From: Pseudoscleropodium purum
Taxonomy: Eukaryota; Streptophyta; Bryopsida; Hypnales; Brachytheciaceae
Assembly (NCBI GenBank): GCA_963969395.1
Contig: OZ017797.1
Location: forward strand, 19,654,001 to 19,718,000
DNA length: 64,000 bases
Direction of reading: 5' to 3'
Shown here: one piece after another, positions 20,791 through 31,117 of the stretch
Position numbering within the stretch: position 1 is the first letter of the stretch
Layout: each line of letters begins with the position of its first letter
Position numbers and translations under genes: made by a program
Notes under the pieces: model-generated
The model's database searches: none
What the model was told of the DNA's origin: nothing
Seen by the model: the letters and a program-made list of their open reading frames with translations, nothing else

Positions 20791-23559
20791 AAGCGACCCT
20801 AAACCCATATTTTGCACGATAAACAGAGGTCTCCATGGCATTGTATAATTCAACTAACTTTTCATTCATTCAATGTAAAATTTAAAATTAAAAAAGGTAG
20901 CCTTCCTTTATGACCAAATTTATGAATTCTTGGTAAATGATATTTTTGTACAAAGATATGAGCTAAAATGGGCAAAAATTCACGAAAGGATTGCGACGTT
21001 TAATATATGTACCCAAATATTCACGTTGCATTGTGTATAAAGCAATTGTAAGAAGGTAGTTGAATAAAGATTCTACTATTAAATTGAATTAGTTGACGTC
21101 TAATCACTTAGTAAACCGCTAAATGTCCAAGTCCTTACAAGTGTGTTTTGGCTATCGAAAAAGAACATGGACTTATAGTTATCCCCAATGAAGCAAATTG
21201 TTCTTTTTTCAAAATCTCATGGTATAGATGTTTAACCCCTAAAGTTCTTTTCACTAAAAACACTTCAAAATTGCCATTAGTAGTGCAAATACCAAGTCTT
21301 GGAAGAAAAATATTTTTGGGCATATGTAACCGTAGGATCTTGTAGTAAATTAGTTGGAAAAAATGTAAAAAAAATTTTAGACAAATCCACCATTTGGATT
21401 GTAAGATATTGATATTGAATGTTTCATTTAAGGGGGCTACTCAATTATGTCTATTAATGAACAATTGGTAGGCTAACAAACCTAACTTAGCATGTATTTT
21501 AATATTTGTTGCAATTGTTTTAGGAATATTATAACATAATACTATTATAATATTCTTATAAATGATATCGTACTAAATCATTTCAAAATCAACAACATTC
21601 GAACAAAATCTGTCAATCTTGTCTTTCATACTCCTTTAATGATATATATATATATATATAAATATATATACATACATAAAATATATTAGATAAATCAACA
21701 TGAACAAATCAATGATTATATATTTCATAGATCTATTCTTCATCAATCAAATAAGAATGCATGTGCAAATATAGACAAAAATGGTTTCTCCATTTGTTCC
21801 CAAAAATTAAATAAACAAATAGAGAAAGATATGAAGTGAATGTTACTTAGAGAATTGAAGGGAAAGAAATTGAAGTACTCAATTGCATTTTATTAAATTG
21901 AAAAATTGCATGTGGATGGCATGAATTAATCTTCATAGATGCTAAACTCATACGAGTTGCATTTCAACATTTATGATTTATGCAATTGATTGAATTGAAA
22001 GCTCTTGTAATTACATTTTCAAATTTTCGATTCAATCATTCAAATTTGCAAGAGTGATTTATGATAGATTTATAACTTTAAATGTGAAAGCATTCAATGC
22101 CTTTATGCGTTTGTTCATCAATATATTAATTTTAAATAAATAATATATATTTTTTATAACATATGCATAAACCATTGCATTAAAAAAAACAAAAAACTAA
22201 GAGCCAAGCCAAATAGGCTGGTCAAATGAAGAGAACAAGAGAACAAGAGCCCTACGAGAAAGCAAAGGAAAAAAAAAATATATCAAAAGGATTCAAAGGA
22301 AGGAGCAAGATGCATTCTTGCAAGACCGTAGAATACATAATGATTTCAAAATCCAAACACAAATATATTTTCTATTTCAATGAGAGCCAAAAATGAACTC
22401 CCCTACTCTCAAAGATTGTATAATGTACACGTTATACAAAACGAACATATAACAGAAAGAGTAGAAGACATCGTTTATCATGATTGAAAACTGAAATGAT
22501 TTTTTTTTTCTATGTAGAATATTTTATGAAATGTAACAATGTATTTAATTATCATAGTAATTGGTAGAAATCTTTGTGCAATACATAGAAACATTTCATT
22601 CATGTGGAATTTTTTCATTTATTTAGGATTAAAATTGAAGTATTATACTCTACAAAGTACAAACCAAAAACAATATCATATACCTAAGTTCAAAAGTTTG
22701 CAATTGTTTCGTGAATTCATTTTGAAAACTCAAACAAAGAAATATTTTATAATCAATATCTTGTTCATTTCAATCATTTCAAAATTCGAATTCCGAATTC
22801 AATTCCTATTTATAATAGAAATTATGTTTGTCAATTTTTTAGATCTTTAAACAATGAACCCTCTTTTTTAAAATTAATATTTAAAAACATCTGAAATAAG
22901 AATATTGGAATTACCCTTCAAAATAAATATAGCACATGTATAAGTGTATAATGTATTCTACTCAATCAACTCATGTAACGAATTTTTCTATGTTTTTAAG
23001 GAAAAATATAGCCATATATGATTTAAAAGTTAAAACATTGATTCTTTTTCTTTGTTTTCAAATCTAATCAAAATTTCATTAAAAAATATGAAAGACTCGA
23101 TGTTCATTTGAAGATCGTGATGCACTTCTAATTAGAAAACACAACCTTTCATTAAATATCATGAGGTTGAAATCCATTAAACTGTTATTCTAATTATGTA
23201 TTGGGGCCTTTTTTTAAAATTTCATTTGCTTAGGATGAAAAAGGAATTGATTATTTCTGCAAAACATTTTATTTCCTAATGAACTTTAAAAAAATCCCCA
23301 CCATCTTCAGATCTTCTCAAAACCTATTTAAAAGGATAATATGAGTAAATAATCCAAACATATTCAACTTAACCACATTCCCTTCATTCGTAAAACAATT
23401 TAGGGGAGAAAAGAAAAGGTTTAGGATAAGTAGGGTATAGGGTTTAGGATTTACATTTTTTTTTTTTAAAATGATAAATCAATTCCATTGATCCTCATTT
23501 AGCAGTGATTATTAGGCTTTTTTTTTTGAAATGTTACCGCTCTTTTTGAGTAATATCGG
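20791..23559. other. AT-rich spacer with one dispersed-repeat fragment, no gene seen
   Basis: About 2.8 kb of strongly AT-rich sequence. The part at about 21228-21430 resembles the starts of the 1-kb repeats at 36.9 and 38.0 kb: TTAACCCCTAAAG, then a stretch matching GCCATTAGTAGTGCAAATAC, then GTAGGATCTTGTAGTA. A TA microsatellite lies at about 21642-21669. No coding sequence was recognised. Confidence 0.5.
21228..21430. repeat. Fragment of a TTAACCCC-type dispersed AT-rich repeat
   Basis: It shares with 36891-37080 and 37958-38130 the series TTAACCCCTAAA..., TTTTGGACAT/TTTTGGGCAT and AGGATCTTGTAGTA in the same order and spacing. It breaks off after about 200 bases. Confidence 0.5.
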
Positions 23560-23584
23560 CCTCATAGGATGCTCCAATGGACAA

Positions 23585-23750
23585 CTGGGCGGACGCCGTC
23601 GGCGGTCAGTGTTTAAGTGGGGCGGACGGCGTCGGAAGGCGGACAGTCCTGTCCGACCGCCCCATCCGCCGCGTCCGACCGCCCGTCTGACCCGTCTGGC
23701 CGGTCCGTCCGCCCGCCCCGTCCGCCTGTCCGCTTCAGCCCTGTCCGGGT
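23585..23750. repeat. GC-rich 5' island of the hAT element
   Basis: Repeats of GGGCGGACG, GTCCGACCGCCC and CCGTCCGCC in both orientations, as in the kinase elements. Confidence 0.65.
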
Positions 23751-23808
23751 CGTTGGTTGTTTTTGAACGGAAACCCTAAAAATGAACCTTTAATTTTCTG
23801 GAGGGGAC

Positions 23809-23815
23809 TATAAAT
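23809..23815 (+). promoter_or_regulatory. Candidate TATA box of the hAT transposase gene
   Basis: TATAAAT within GGGGACTATAAATGTTAG, about 250 bases before the ATG at 24064 and just inside the GC island. A GT donor-like site (CTTGGTAATG, about 23904) lies between, so a leader intron is possible. Confidence 0.35.
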
Positions 23816-24063
23816 GTTAGAAGAGAAGCTTTGGTATTCACTCTCGAAAAACCGAACGCTAAGATTTCCAAGGGCTATGAGCTTCAATTTATTGAGTCTC
23901 TTGCTTGGTAATGCATAGTTCGGTGGACGGGGGGGGCTTTGATTTTCAAAGCTTTGTGTGACTAATTTCATTGATATTGTATACATTGTCACGTTGTGGG
24001 TTTCAAATTCAAAACATTTTATTGGTTTTTTTCTAAATTGAGGTAAAACATACACTTGTCAGT

Positions 24064-27000
24064 ATGGTGGCCAAACCGACGGGGGGGTTTTCTCCTTGGT
24101 TTAGTGTGCAAGAGGGTGGTAAAGTAAAATGTAGGCTTTGCAAAGCGAGCATGTCAAGGAAGCTTAGCCGTATGTTCAGCCACTTAGGCTATTCTGGGCC
24201 TGAAGGTGTACGTGATAAAGGGGTGAGCCTTTGTCCACGATTATCAATAGCAGTTCGAGATTTATTTCAGCATTGCGAAGGAGTTTTTCCAAAACGCGTT
24301 GTAATGGACAATGTGGATGGCAACCCTGGCCCTTCAGATGTTCAAGAGTTTTCGGCCGGAAAGGCTATGTCGCATTCTGACCACGAAGATTTTTGTCCAA
24401 CGTCCAAAGAATTGGTATCAATGGTATGTGCCACAACTGAAATGACTTTGAGTACGGAAGCTTCTGGTGAATGTGAAACCCCGAGGGCATCAAGTTCTAG
24501 GCCTCAAAGGCAAGGCAGCTTAGTGAATGGGTTTGAAGAAGGTCATAGACGCAAATTACATTCAATATGGGCAAATTTTTTTTATTCAGCGAACATACCA
24601 TTTTCCGTGGCTCGAAATCTAGCTTTTAAAGAAGCAGTGAAGAAAACGGCTGCGTTTGGTAGGCCATACATTCCTCCCTCATACCACGACCTTCGGTACA
24701 AATTGTTGAATGAGGCGAAGACCAACATTCAGACACAGTTGAATGCACGGACCAAAGATAGCATTCGAAAATTTGGAGCAACATTGTCCATTGATGGATG
24801 GAGCTCAGTGACTAATCGACCTCTCATCAATGCCATGCTTGTATCATCCGCAGGTGAAGAATTTCTTGTATCTGTGGATACAAGTGGTTGTGAAAAAAAT
24901 GCGGAGTACTTGGCAGCTGTGTTGGAAAAGTTCATTGAACAAGTGGGGTCCAAGAACGTCGTGTTAATAACTACAGATAATGCTCCCGTGAATCCGTCCG
25001 CATGAGATGTAATATCTGCAAAATATCCTCATATTTTTTACCAAGGGTGCGTGGTACATGCATTGAATTTGTTGTTGAAGGATTGGGCTGCACAAAAATG
25101 GATTGCTTCCAAATTGAATAAAGGAGTTCTTGTAGCTAAATTTATCAGGAAGAGACATATGCCGCTAGCTCTATTGCGAAAGTATTCGCCAAATCTTGGT
25201 CTCTTGATGCCTGGGGATACAAGGTTCGCCTCTAAATTTATCATGATGGAGCGTTTGACAAAATTGAGAGGAGCATTGAAACAAATGGTGGTAGATTCGC
25301 AATAGATTGAGTATGTACATACTCTCAAGAAGAAACGTGGAGCAAAAGTCCAACCAAAAGACTTGGCCTTAGCGGTAAAGAAAATTGTTCTTGATGACCA
25401 TTTTTGGAATCGGTCCATCAATTATGTGGAGATGGTTGAACCAATCATATGTGCACTCCGCGATTTTTATTCAAAATCACCATGCATGGGGAAGGTGTTG
25501 CATATCATGAGGAAGTTAGAGAAGCACGTGAACGGATTACAAAGTCCACCATTTTGTTTGCTAGAAGAACTTGCAATTCCATTGGTACAATCTTTTTATG
25601 CCCGAAGAAGAATGGTGGACAACGATCTCCAATCAGCCGTAGCTCTTTTGAATCCATACCTTCTTCATGACAAAGAGCTAGCAGATGACGCAGATGCAAT
25701 GTCAGGATGTAAGAAAGTTTTGGAGAGAATATGTAAACCGGATGAATATGTAGCAGTGGTGAAGGAATTTGTAGCTTTTCGACACAAGGAACCTCCATTC
25801 CACAATATGTTGAATCTGGGAGATCAAATGTTATCCGCACATGCTTGGTGGGATTTTGAAGGTGCATGTGGCAAGTTTATAGTTCCATTAGCGAAGAGGA
25901 TATTGGCTCAACTGGTGTCATCATCTTCATGTGAACGGAATTGGAGCAACTATTCTTTTGTTCACAATAAATCTCGAAATAAATTGAAGCCGGAGAGAGC
26001 AACGGATTTGGTGTACGTGTATACCAATTCCAAAGTATTAAACGCATCGAAGGAAAAAGATGAAAAAAAATGGTATAATGATAATGTGGATCCGATGGAA
26101 TCAGAGGATTCAGATAGGCCGACGTTAGAAGACGATGATGACGAGGATTTGGAAAGGGCCCTTTCAACTGTAGATGGCGGAGATGACTTCAATCGTGCGA
26201 CAACATGGGGAGATGAAGACGTTATAGAAGGCTTTCCCGATTTGGTGAATGATACGCATGATTATCATCTAAACGACAAAGATGTCGTTCCCGACAATGC
26301 AAACGATGCATATACCTTTTGTGAAGACAAGGACAATGTAGGGGTATAGACGAATCTACCTTCTTTAACTGCATATTGCAATGGAATGGGATTCTTGAAT
26401 AGCGAAAACATTCTATCGGAAAAGGCAAACGCTATTGCCAAAGAGATGAAAATCAATGAGAATGCTATTGGTGATGATGGGAGAAATGAAGAAGTTTTAA
26501 TTTCTCAATCTCCATTTGTGGCATTAAATGTAGTGCAAGGAAACGACAAAAGAGAAGATGCGGTCATAGAGGTGGACGTTCCAAAAGATGTGGGCAACAA
26601 TAGTGGTGATGAGGGGGAACCAAATATTGCGGTACAAAAAAATAATGATTCACTTGGGATGGCAGTCACAAATTCGGCAATTGTGAAGAGTGATAAAGGA
26701 AAAGAGCCAATGAAGTCAATTTTTGAAGTACCGAGATTTAGTGCTCTTCCACCAATACCGTTGAAGTCTGTTAGCACACGATTGAATGATTCTCAAAGCT
26801 TTGGATATGGAAAACGCCTAATGAACATTTCCAAAGAAATTTCTACAGGCGGTAATCTACGGAAAGTAGCGTCATCACCTACAAGCCTAAGTGATACGGA
26901 TAGTGATCGGATGCCATTAGCATCTTTGCGTCCTCGCATTTTAGCAAATGGAATGGCGCAAGAATCCATCAAATCAACAAACGGCACTCTATTACTTCAA

Positions 27001-27420
27001 AAGAAAGCCAAAGTGGAGATAACCGTTCATGGACATGTCGACCCTACATCGATATTGATGGTTCAAGAATCGAGTAACGTGAAAGCGAAAAGAAAAATGC
27101 AACCTTTTGCTATCTCTCCAGTGAAGAATAGGACCCCTCTTGATGAAAATGTTGCTACTTTGTCAAATAGAAAGAAAAGAAAGGTTCCTATTCAAAAAGC
27201 CTTTAATCGTTCTGTCAAAATAAAAAAAGAAAAATTAAATTCGAAAGAAGGGAGTAAACCTACTTCAAGAGAAGACTTGAAGGAGACAACGATACTTGAT
27301 TTCAACAATGAAGATGACTCCGACAATGAAGATGACTCCGATAATGAAGATTTTGAACGGAGAGCTGTAGGAGAGAGTAGTGGGGCTGAGGTTAGAGGAG
27401 ATGTGGATTGGCGTCCATAG
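24064..27420 (+). pseudogene. hAT transposase (BED finger, DUF659, hAT-C) with long C-terminal extension, three in-frame stops
   Basis: One frame of about 1118 codons from ATG at 24064, interrupted by TGA at 25003-25005 and TAG at 25303-25305 and 26347-26349, with no frameshift. Domains in order: a BED-like finger (CRLCKASMSRKLSRMFSHL); a helical segment (IWANFFYSANIPFSVARNL); the RNase H-like start with LSIDGWSS, whose Asp would be the first catalytic residue; VLITTDNAP with the next acidic site; VVHALNLLLKDW; and the hAT dimerisation region (WWDFEG, LAKRILAQLVSSSSCERNWS, NKSRNKL). An acidic tail follows, then about 340 residues of Lys/Ser/Asp-rich disordered sequence beyond the third stop. 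All three stops can come from CGA or CAG by one C to T change. The third may be the natural end. Confidence 0.8.
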
Positions 27421-27767
27421 GAATTGTAAAGATGTGAATTTAGATGTTTGATTGTTTAGTTGCTTATGATATATGGAGCTCATGTTGACAAATGACAATG
27501 GTTTTTTTAAGCATTTTATTATAAAATTGTTTATTTATTGATGATATACATCTTGCTGGATTTTAAAGTCATTTTGTTTCTAAATCAAAATGAAATTCAA
27601 CAAAAAAAATTAAAAATATATTTCATATTTTAACTTTTACATAAATAGTGATATACAACTCTATTGAATCGCAATTGCAATATAAGAAAAATCAAAATCA
27701 AAATGACTTCACTCTCAATCTCTCATTGGTGAAAACAATCAAAACAAAAAACCCAAAACGGGTTTTC

Positions 27768-27886
27768 TAAGCCGCCCCGTCCGTCCGCCCCGCCCGTCCG
27801 CCTTCCGACGGCGGGAGGGACGCTGCGTCCGGACGTCCGGAAAACGGACGCTATTTTGGGGCGAACGTAGAGATTCGTCAACCCTG
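27768..27886. repeat. GC-rich 3' terminal island of the hAT element
   Basis: CCGTCCGTCCGCCCCGCCC repeats followed by GCGTCCGGACGTCCGG and, at the end, GTCAACCCTG. The GCGTCCGGACGTC block is shared with the 3' ends of both kinase elements. Confidence 0.7.
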
Positions 27887-29689
27887 AACTGCCCCAATTT
27901 CAAAGGTAGAATTTAGTACAATTAGTGATATATGATTGGGTGCATGATATTTTTTTCAATATTATAAACCATAGACTAACTATTGTATCCCAAGGTATAG
28001 GATAGTAATAAAAAGTAATAAAAATTACTATAGTAGATAAATTTGTAACAATGAGTTAAATATAGACGTATTAATTTGTATAGATCCATGTTTTGTAAAA
28101 AACATAATTTCGAATGTAAAATTTAATTATTTATGTAAGATTTAAATTATTCAAGTTCTAGTACTAATGATGTAATATTTTCAAAGAATATAATGTTATA
28201 ATTCAAAACTAGTGTGCGCAAAGTTTTGAATGGTCTCAATATTTTTTTTGAAGCAATGAGTTAGATATAGACAAATTAATTTATATTTATCCATGTTTTG
28301 TGAAGAACATAATTTTGAATGTAAATTGAATTAGTTATATAATATTTAAATTATTCAAGTTCTAGTACTAATGATGTAATACTTTCAAACAATATAATGT
28401 TATAATTGAAAAACTTTGTGGACAAAGTTTTGAATGGTCTTCATATTCTTTTTAAAACTTCATTTTGATCCTAATATTAAAGGTCTTTCTATGAGAAGTA
28501 CTTTTGAAATATAATAGTTATAGAATAAAATAATTATATTTTTTTATGGCCACGTTCTCTAAAAAGTAATCACCAAAAAAATAAATACACTACATTTCAC
28601 GTACTTACGTTTGAACAATTTATAGTAGCTGACCCATTTTCAACCATTTAAGCAATTCCACATATCTAAAGCATAGGTTTCTTGAGTGCAGGAATTTTTC
28701 CATGTATAGAAACAGGGTTTACAAAGATTCCATATTTTTTCAAAACTTTATTTCTCAAAATTTTATTATTACAAATTTTTTAGTTGAAGATTCTATTCAA
28801 CCTATTTTTGTCATGTAGGCCTTCCTATTTCCAACCATAGGTTGGTTTTAAAATAAATAAACTATAGCCAATTTCAATACGCCATGACTGCGTTGTAAAT
28901 TGTGCAGTAATTAATCTCTTGCTTTTTTCTTATTGATTGAAAAGAATGTAGCCTATATGATAAGAATGGGTCCTTGGTTGGAAATGGGTCGGCTACCATA
29001 AACCTTGTGTTCTATTATACAATTATTCTATGCATGCCGTCAAGTGTAGACATTCTTACATTATTTAGTTCACAAACATAGTATTCATCATAGTAATGTA
29101 TACTCAAAATTGTAGAAACTTTGACTAAACAAAGTGAAAATTTTTTTTATGTGAAAATTAATTAAATAAACATTATGCCTAACCTTGCCTAGTAGGGCTA
29201 TTCAACATTTAGTTCAACAAGAATAATCTTCAATATTAAATATTGGACTCTACATCTTGTACCCTGAAGCCTACGAAATAACGTTTGCAAACCCTAAATC
29301 CTAATCCTAAGCCTGAAATCCTAAATCCTAGAGAACTCAATGCAATAGAAATCTTCTACTTTATGATGCCCTAATTTTCATGACCTACTTGCTTGAAATA
29401 TGGAGTCATTTCCATGGTCAAATCCTTAGGGCAACCAAATTTCAAAAAGTAAGAGATACCCATCTTTAACTGCCAATGGAAACATATACATTTACATTAT
29501 TTAATAGTTTTGGGCTCTTAAAATAAAGGTCTAGATATTGCCTTCTTAGTTCGATACAAAAAAAGTAGGCAAAAAGCAGAAGATTCAATTTCAAATTGTC
29601 ACTATTTGTGAAGCCCATGATGTTGCAAATTTAAAAAAAGCATGCTCAAAAGTCAATGCATCTTCCACTAAGGAGGTGCTTCTCTCATA
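27887..29689. other. AT-rich spacer, no gene seen
   Basis: About 1.8 kb without a recognisable gene. It contains the 205-bp tandem duplication and a degenerate run of CCCTAAATCCTAATCC at about 29292-29330. Confidence 0.5.
28048..28457. repeat. Two-copy tandem duplication, period 205 bp
   Basis: The blocks from ACAATGAGTTAAATATAGAC and from GCAATGAGTTAGATATAGAC are homologous along their length. Landmarks repeated in order are ATCCATGTTTTGT, ATTCAAGTTCTAGTAC, TAATGATGTAATA and AGTTTTGAATGGTCT. Scattered substitutions show it is not recent. Confidence 0.7.
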
Positions 29690-29957
29690 TCCCCCAAAAT
29701 ACAGAATTGTTCAAATTCCATTTCAAGTTTTTGCAGATTTTTCTCGCGCCTTTGGTACCGTCTCTCTCCTCGTGAACATCTCATTTTGCCACTTGAGTTT
29801 TTGATGGTGTTCTCTTTCGTCCTACATCTTCAACATTTCTCCAACATTTGTTTACGGCTTAGACTTTGTGACAACATTATTCACACCAAACTGTTCCTTT
29901 CTCTATGTCTACAAAAGTACTCGCATCCACGGGCCTTCATCGCTATCGGATTCTCGT
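29690..29957 (+). promoter_or_regulatory. Possible 5' leader exon of the DUF7869-type gene
   Basis: A less AT-rich, pyrimidine-rich stretch (CTCGCGCC, ACCGTCTCTCTCCTCGTG) ending in ATTCTC|GTAAGTTG, a consensus 5' splice site. About 1.1 kb later, TTTTTCTTATAG precedes the ATG at 31118. The arrangement fits a non-coding first exon plus intron, but nothing more supports it. Confidence 0.3.
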
Positions 29958-30233
29958 AAGTTGATTGTTTTGAAGTTCATTTTTTCATGTCATCTCTAGA
30001 GTATGTGTGACATTACACAATCGGACTCTTTGGTACCTAAGATTGCTTTATTTTTTGTATAGGATTTCCATCATTTACAACTCATTGCAATGTTTAGTTC
30101 TAGGATTCATGTTTCCCATTGTTTTTCTTCTTTTGAGCGTGGTTGCTTGAGATCACTATGCAATTTTGAGGCCGTTAATTTTGGGATAGTCCAAGAATTA
30201 AATATCTCTAACATTCTATCTATCTTTGCCTTG

Positions 30234-30343
30234 AGGATAAATTATCTTTGCCCCAAAGATAAATTATCTTGGAAGCGAAGATAAATTATCCTTGAGGTGA
30301 AGATAATTTATCTTTATGGCAAAGATAAATTATCCTTGAATTA
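30234..30343. repeat. Five tandem 22-bp units with palindromic GATAA...TTATC core
   Basis: Units start at 30234, 30256, 30278, 30300 and 30322. Each contains AAGATAAATTATCTT or a close variant, nearly its own reverse complement, followed by a variable 7-base spacer. Unit 4 (AAGATAATTTATCTT) is palindromic apart from its central base. Related AAGATAA/TTATCTT pairs recur near 30565-30585 and 31060-31085. Confidence 0.85.
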
Positions 30344-31117
30344 AAGATGTCAAAAGTATTATTTGCTCATATTAAGCGCTTCAAGATGCACATTAACTAT
30401 TTTATATGCTAACTTTGAAATGTACCCTTTCTTGTGTCAACTTTATCGTTGAGACAAAGATGACTGTAAAGGGTTTCTAAAATAATGGATATGCAATACA
30501 ATAATTAATGTTGTCATTATATTTTTAATATGAAGATCAGTCTTCAATGATTGTAAATATATATTATCTTCAAGTTGAAGATAATAAGTTTGGACAACTA
30601 TTGAATTATTAGTAGAGTTTCAATACTATATGAAACTGATTGATAAGTAGACAGGTAAATATATAACATATTCATATTAGAAAAGAAGATAGTTTGATAA
30701 TTTATAGGTTCTTCATTATTTTACTTAAAAGTGGTAATATACAAGAATAGTTTTCGAGTACCTGTGTTCATATTTTGACTTCCAAGTATGCAATAGTCCT
30801 TCTCGTTTATGCTTACTTGTTCGTGCTTATGGTCAGATGCTATTCTCATTGCAATTAGGGAAAAATTATTAGTTCATATTTTTTAAGTAGCTAGATATAT
30901 AAATTTGATTGGAATCTGGTTTTTTTAATAGATCCGACGGATTCAGAGATCAGTATTTAGTCTAATATTTTTTTGGCGCATAATTTGCATACATGAATTG
31001 AGTATGTCTAATTTTGACTGTTTAATTTCTTATTTATCTCTAATGTTTTTGAAATAAATTTATCTCTGAGGCAAAGATAAATTCTAATGACTCTATTGTC
31101 AATGTTTTTCTTATAGA

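Larger units (their letters stand above)
23560..27886 (+). mobile_element. hAT-type transposon with decayed transposase
   Basis: A hAT transposase ORF (24064-27420) lies between two GC-rich islands (23585-23750 and 27768-27886). The right end reads GTCAACCCTG, i.e. CAGGGTTGAC inward, a CAGGG-type hAT terminus shared with the kinase elements. The left terminus was not found with matching sequence. AACTGGGC at about 23575 and AACTGCCC right after 27886 are similar octamers (6 of 8), possibly a degraded target duplication. The left border is therefore approximate. Confidence 0.65.

Noticed and set aside
23560..23590. Exact left terminus and 8-bp target duplication of the hAT element
   Set aside because: AACTGGGC and AACTGCCC match at only 6 of 8 bases and no CAGGG-type inverted end is found on the left, so no exact border is claimed.
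24064..27420. Reassigned or readthrough TAG/TGA codons as an explanation for the many in-frame stops
   Set aside because: The intact large gene itself ends in TAG, and at the 19146 stop the other copy has CAG. Mutation decay explains the pattern better.
29285..29335. Interstitial telomere repeat (CCCTAAA-like run)
   Set aside because: The units are irregular (CCCTAAATCC, TAATCC, TAAGCC) and few, so it is not a convincing telomere array.
30234..30343. CRISPR-like short repeats
   Set aside because: The units are contiguous 22-mers with only 7 variable bases, in a eukaryotic genome without cas genes.
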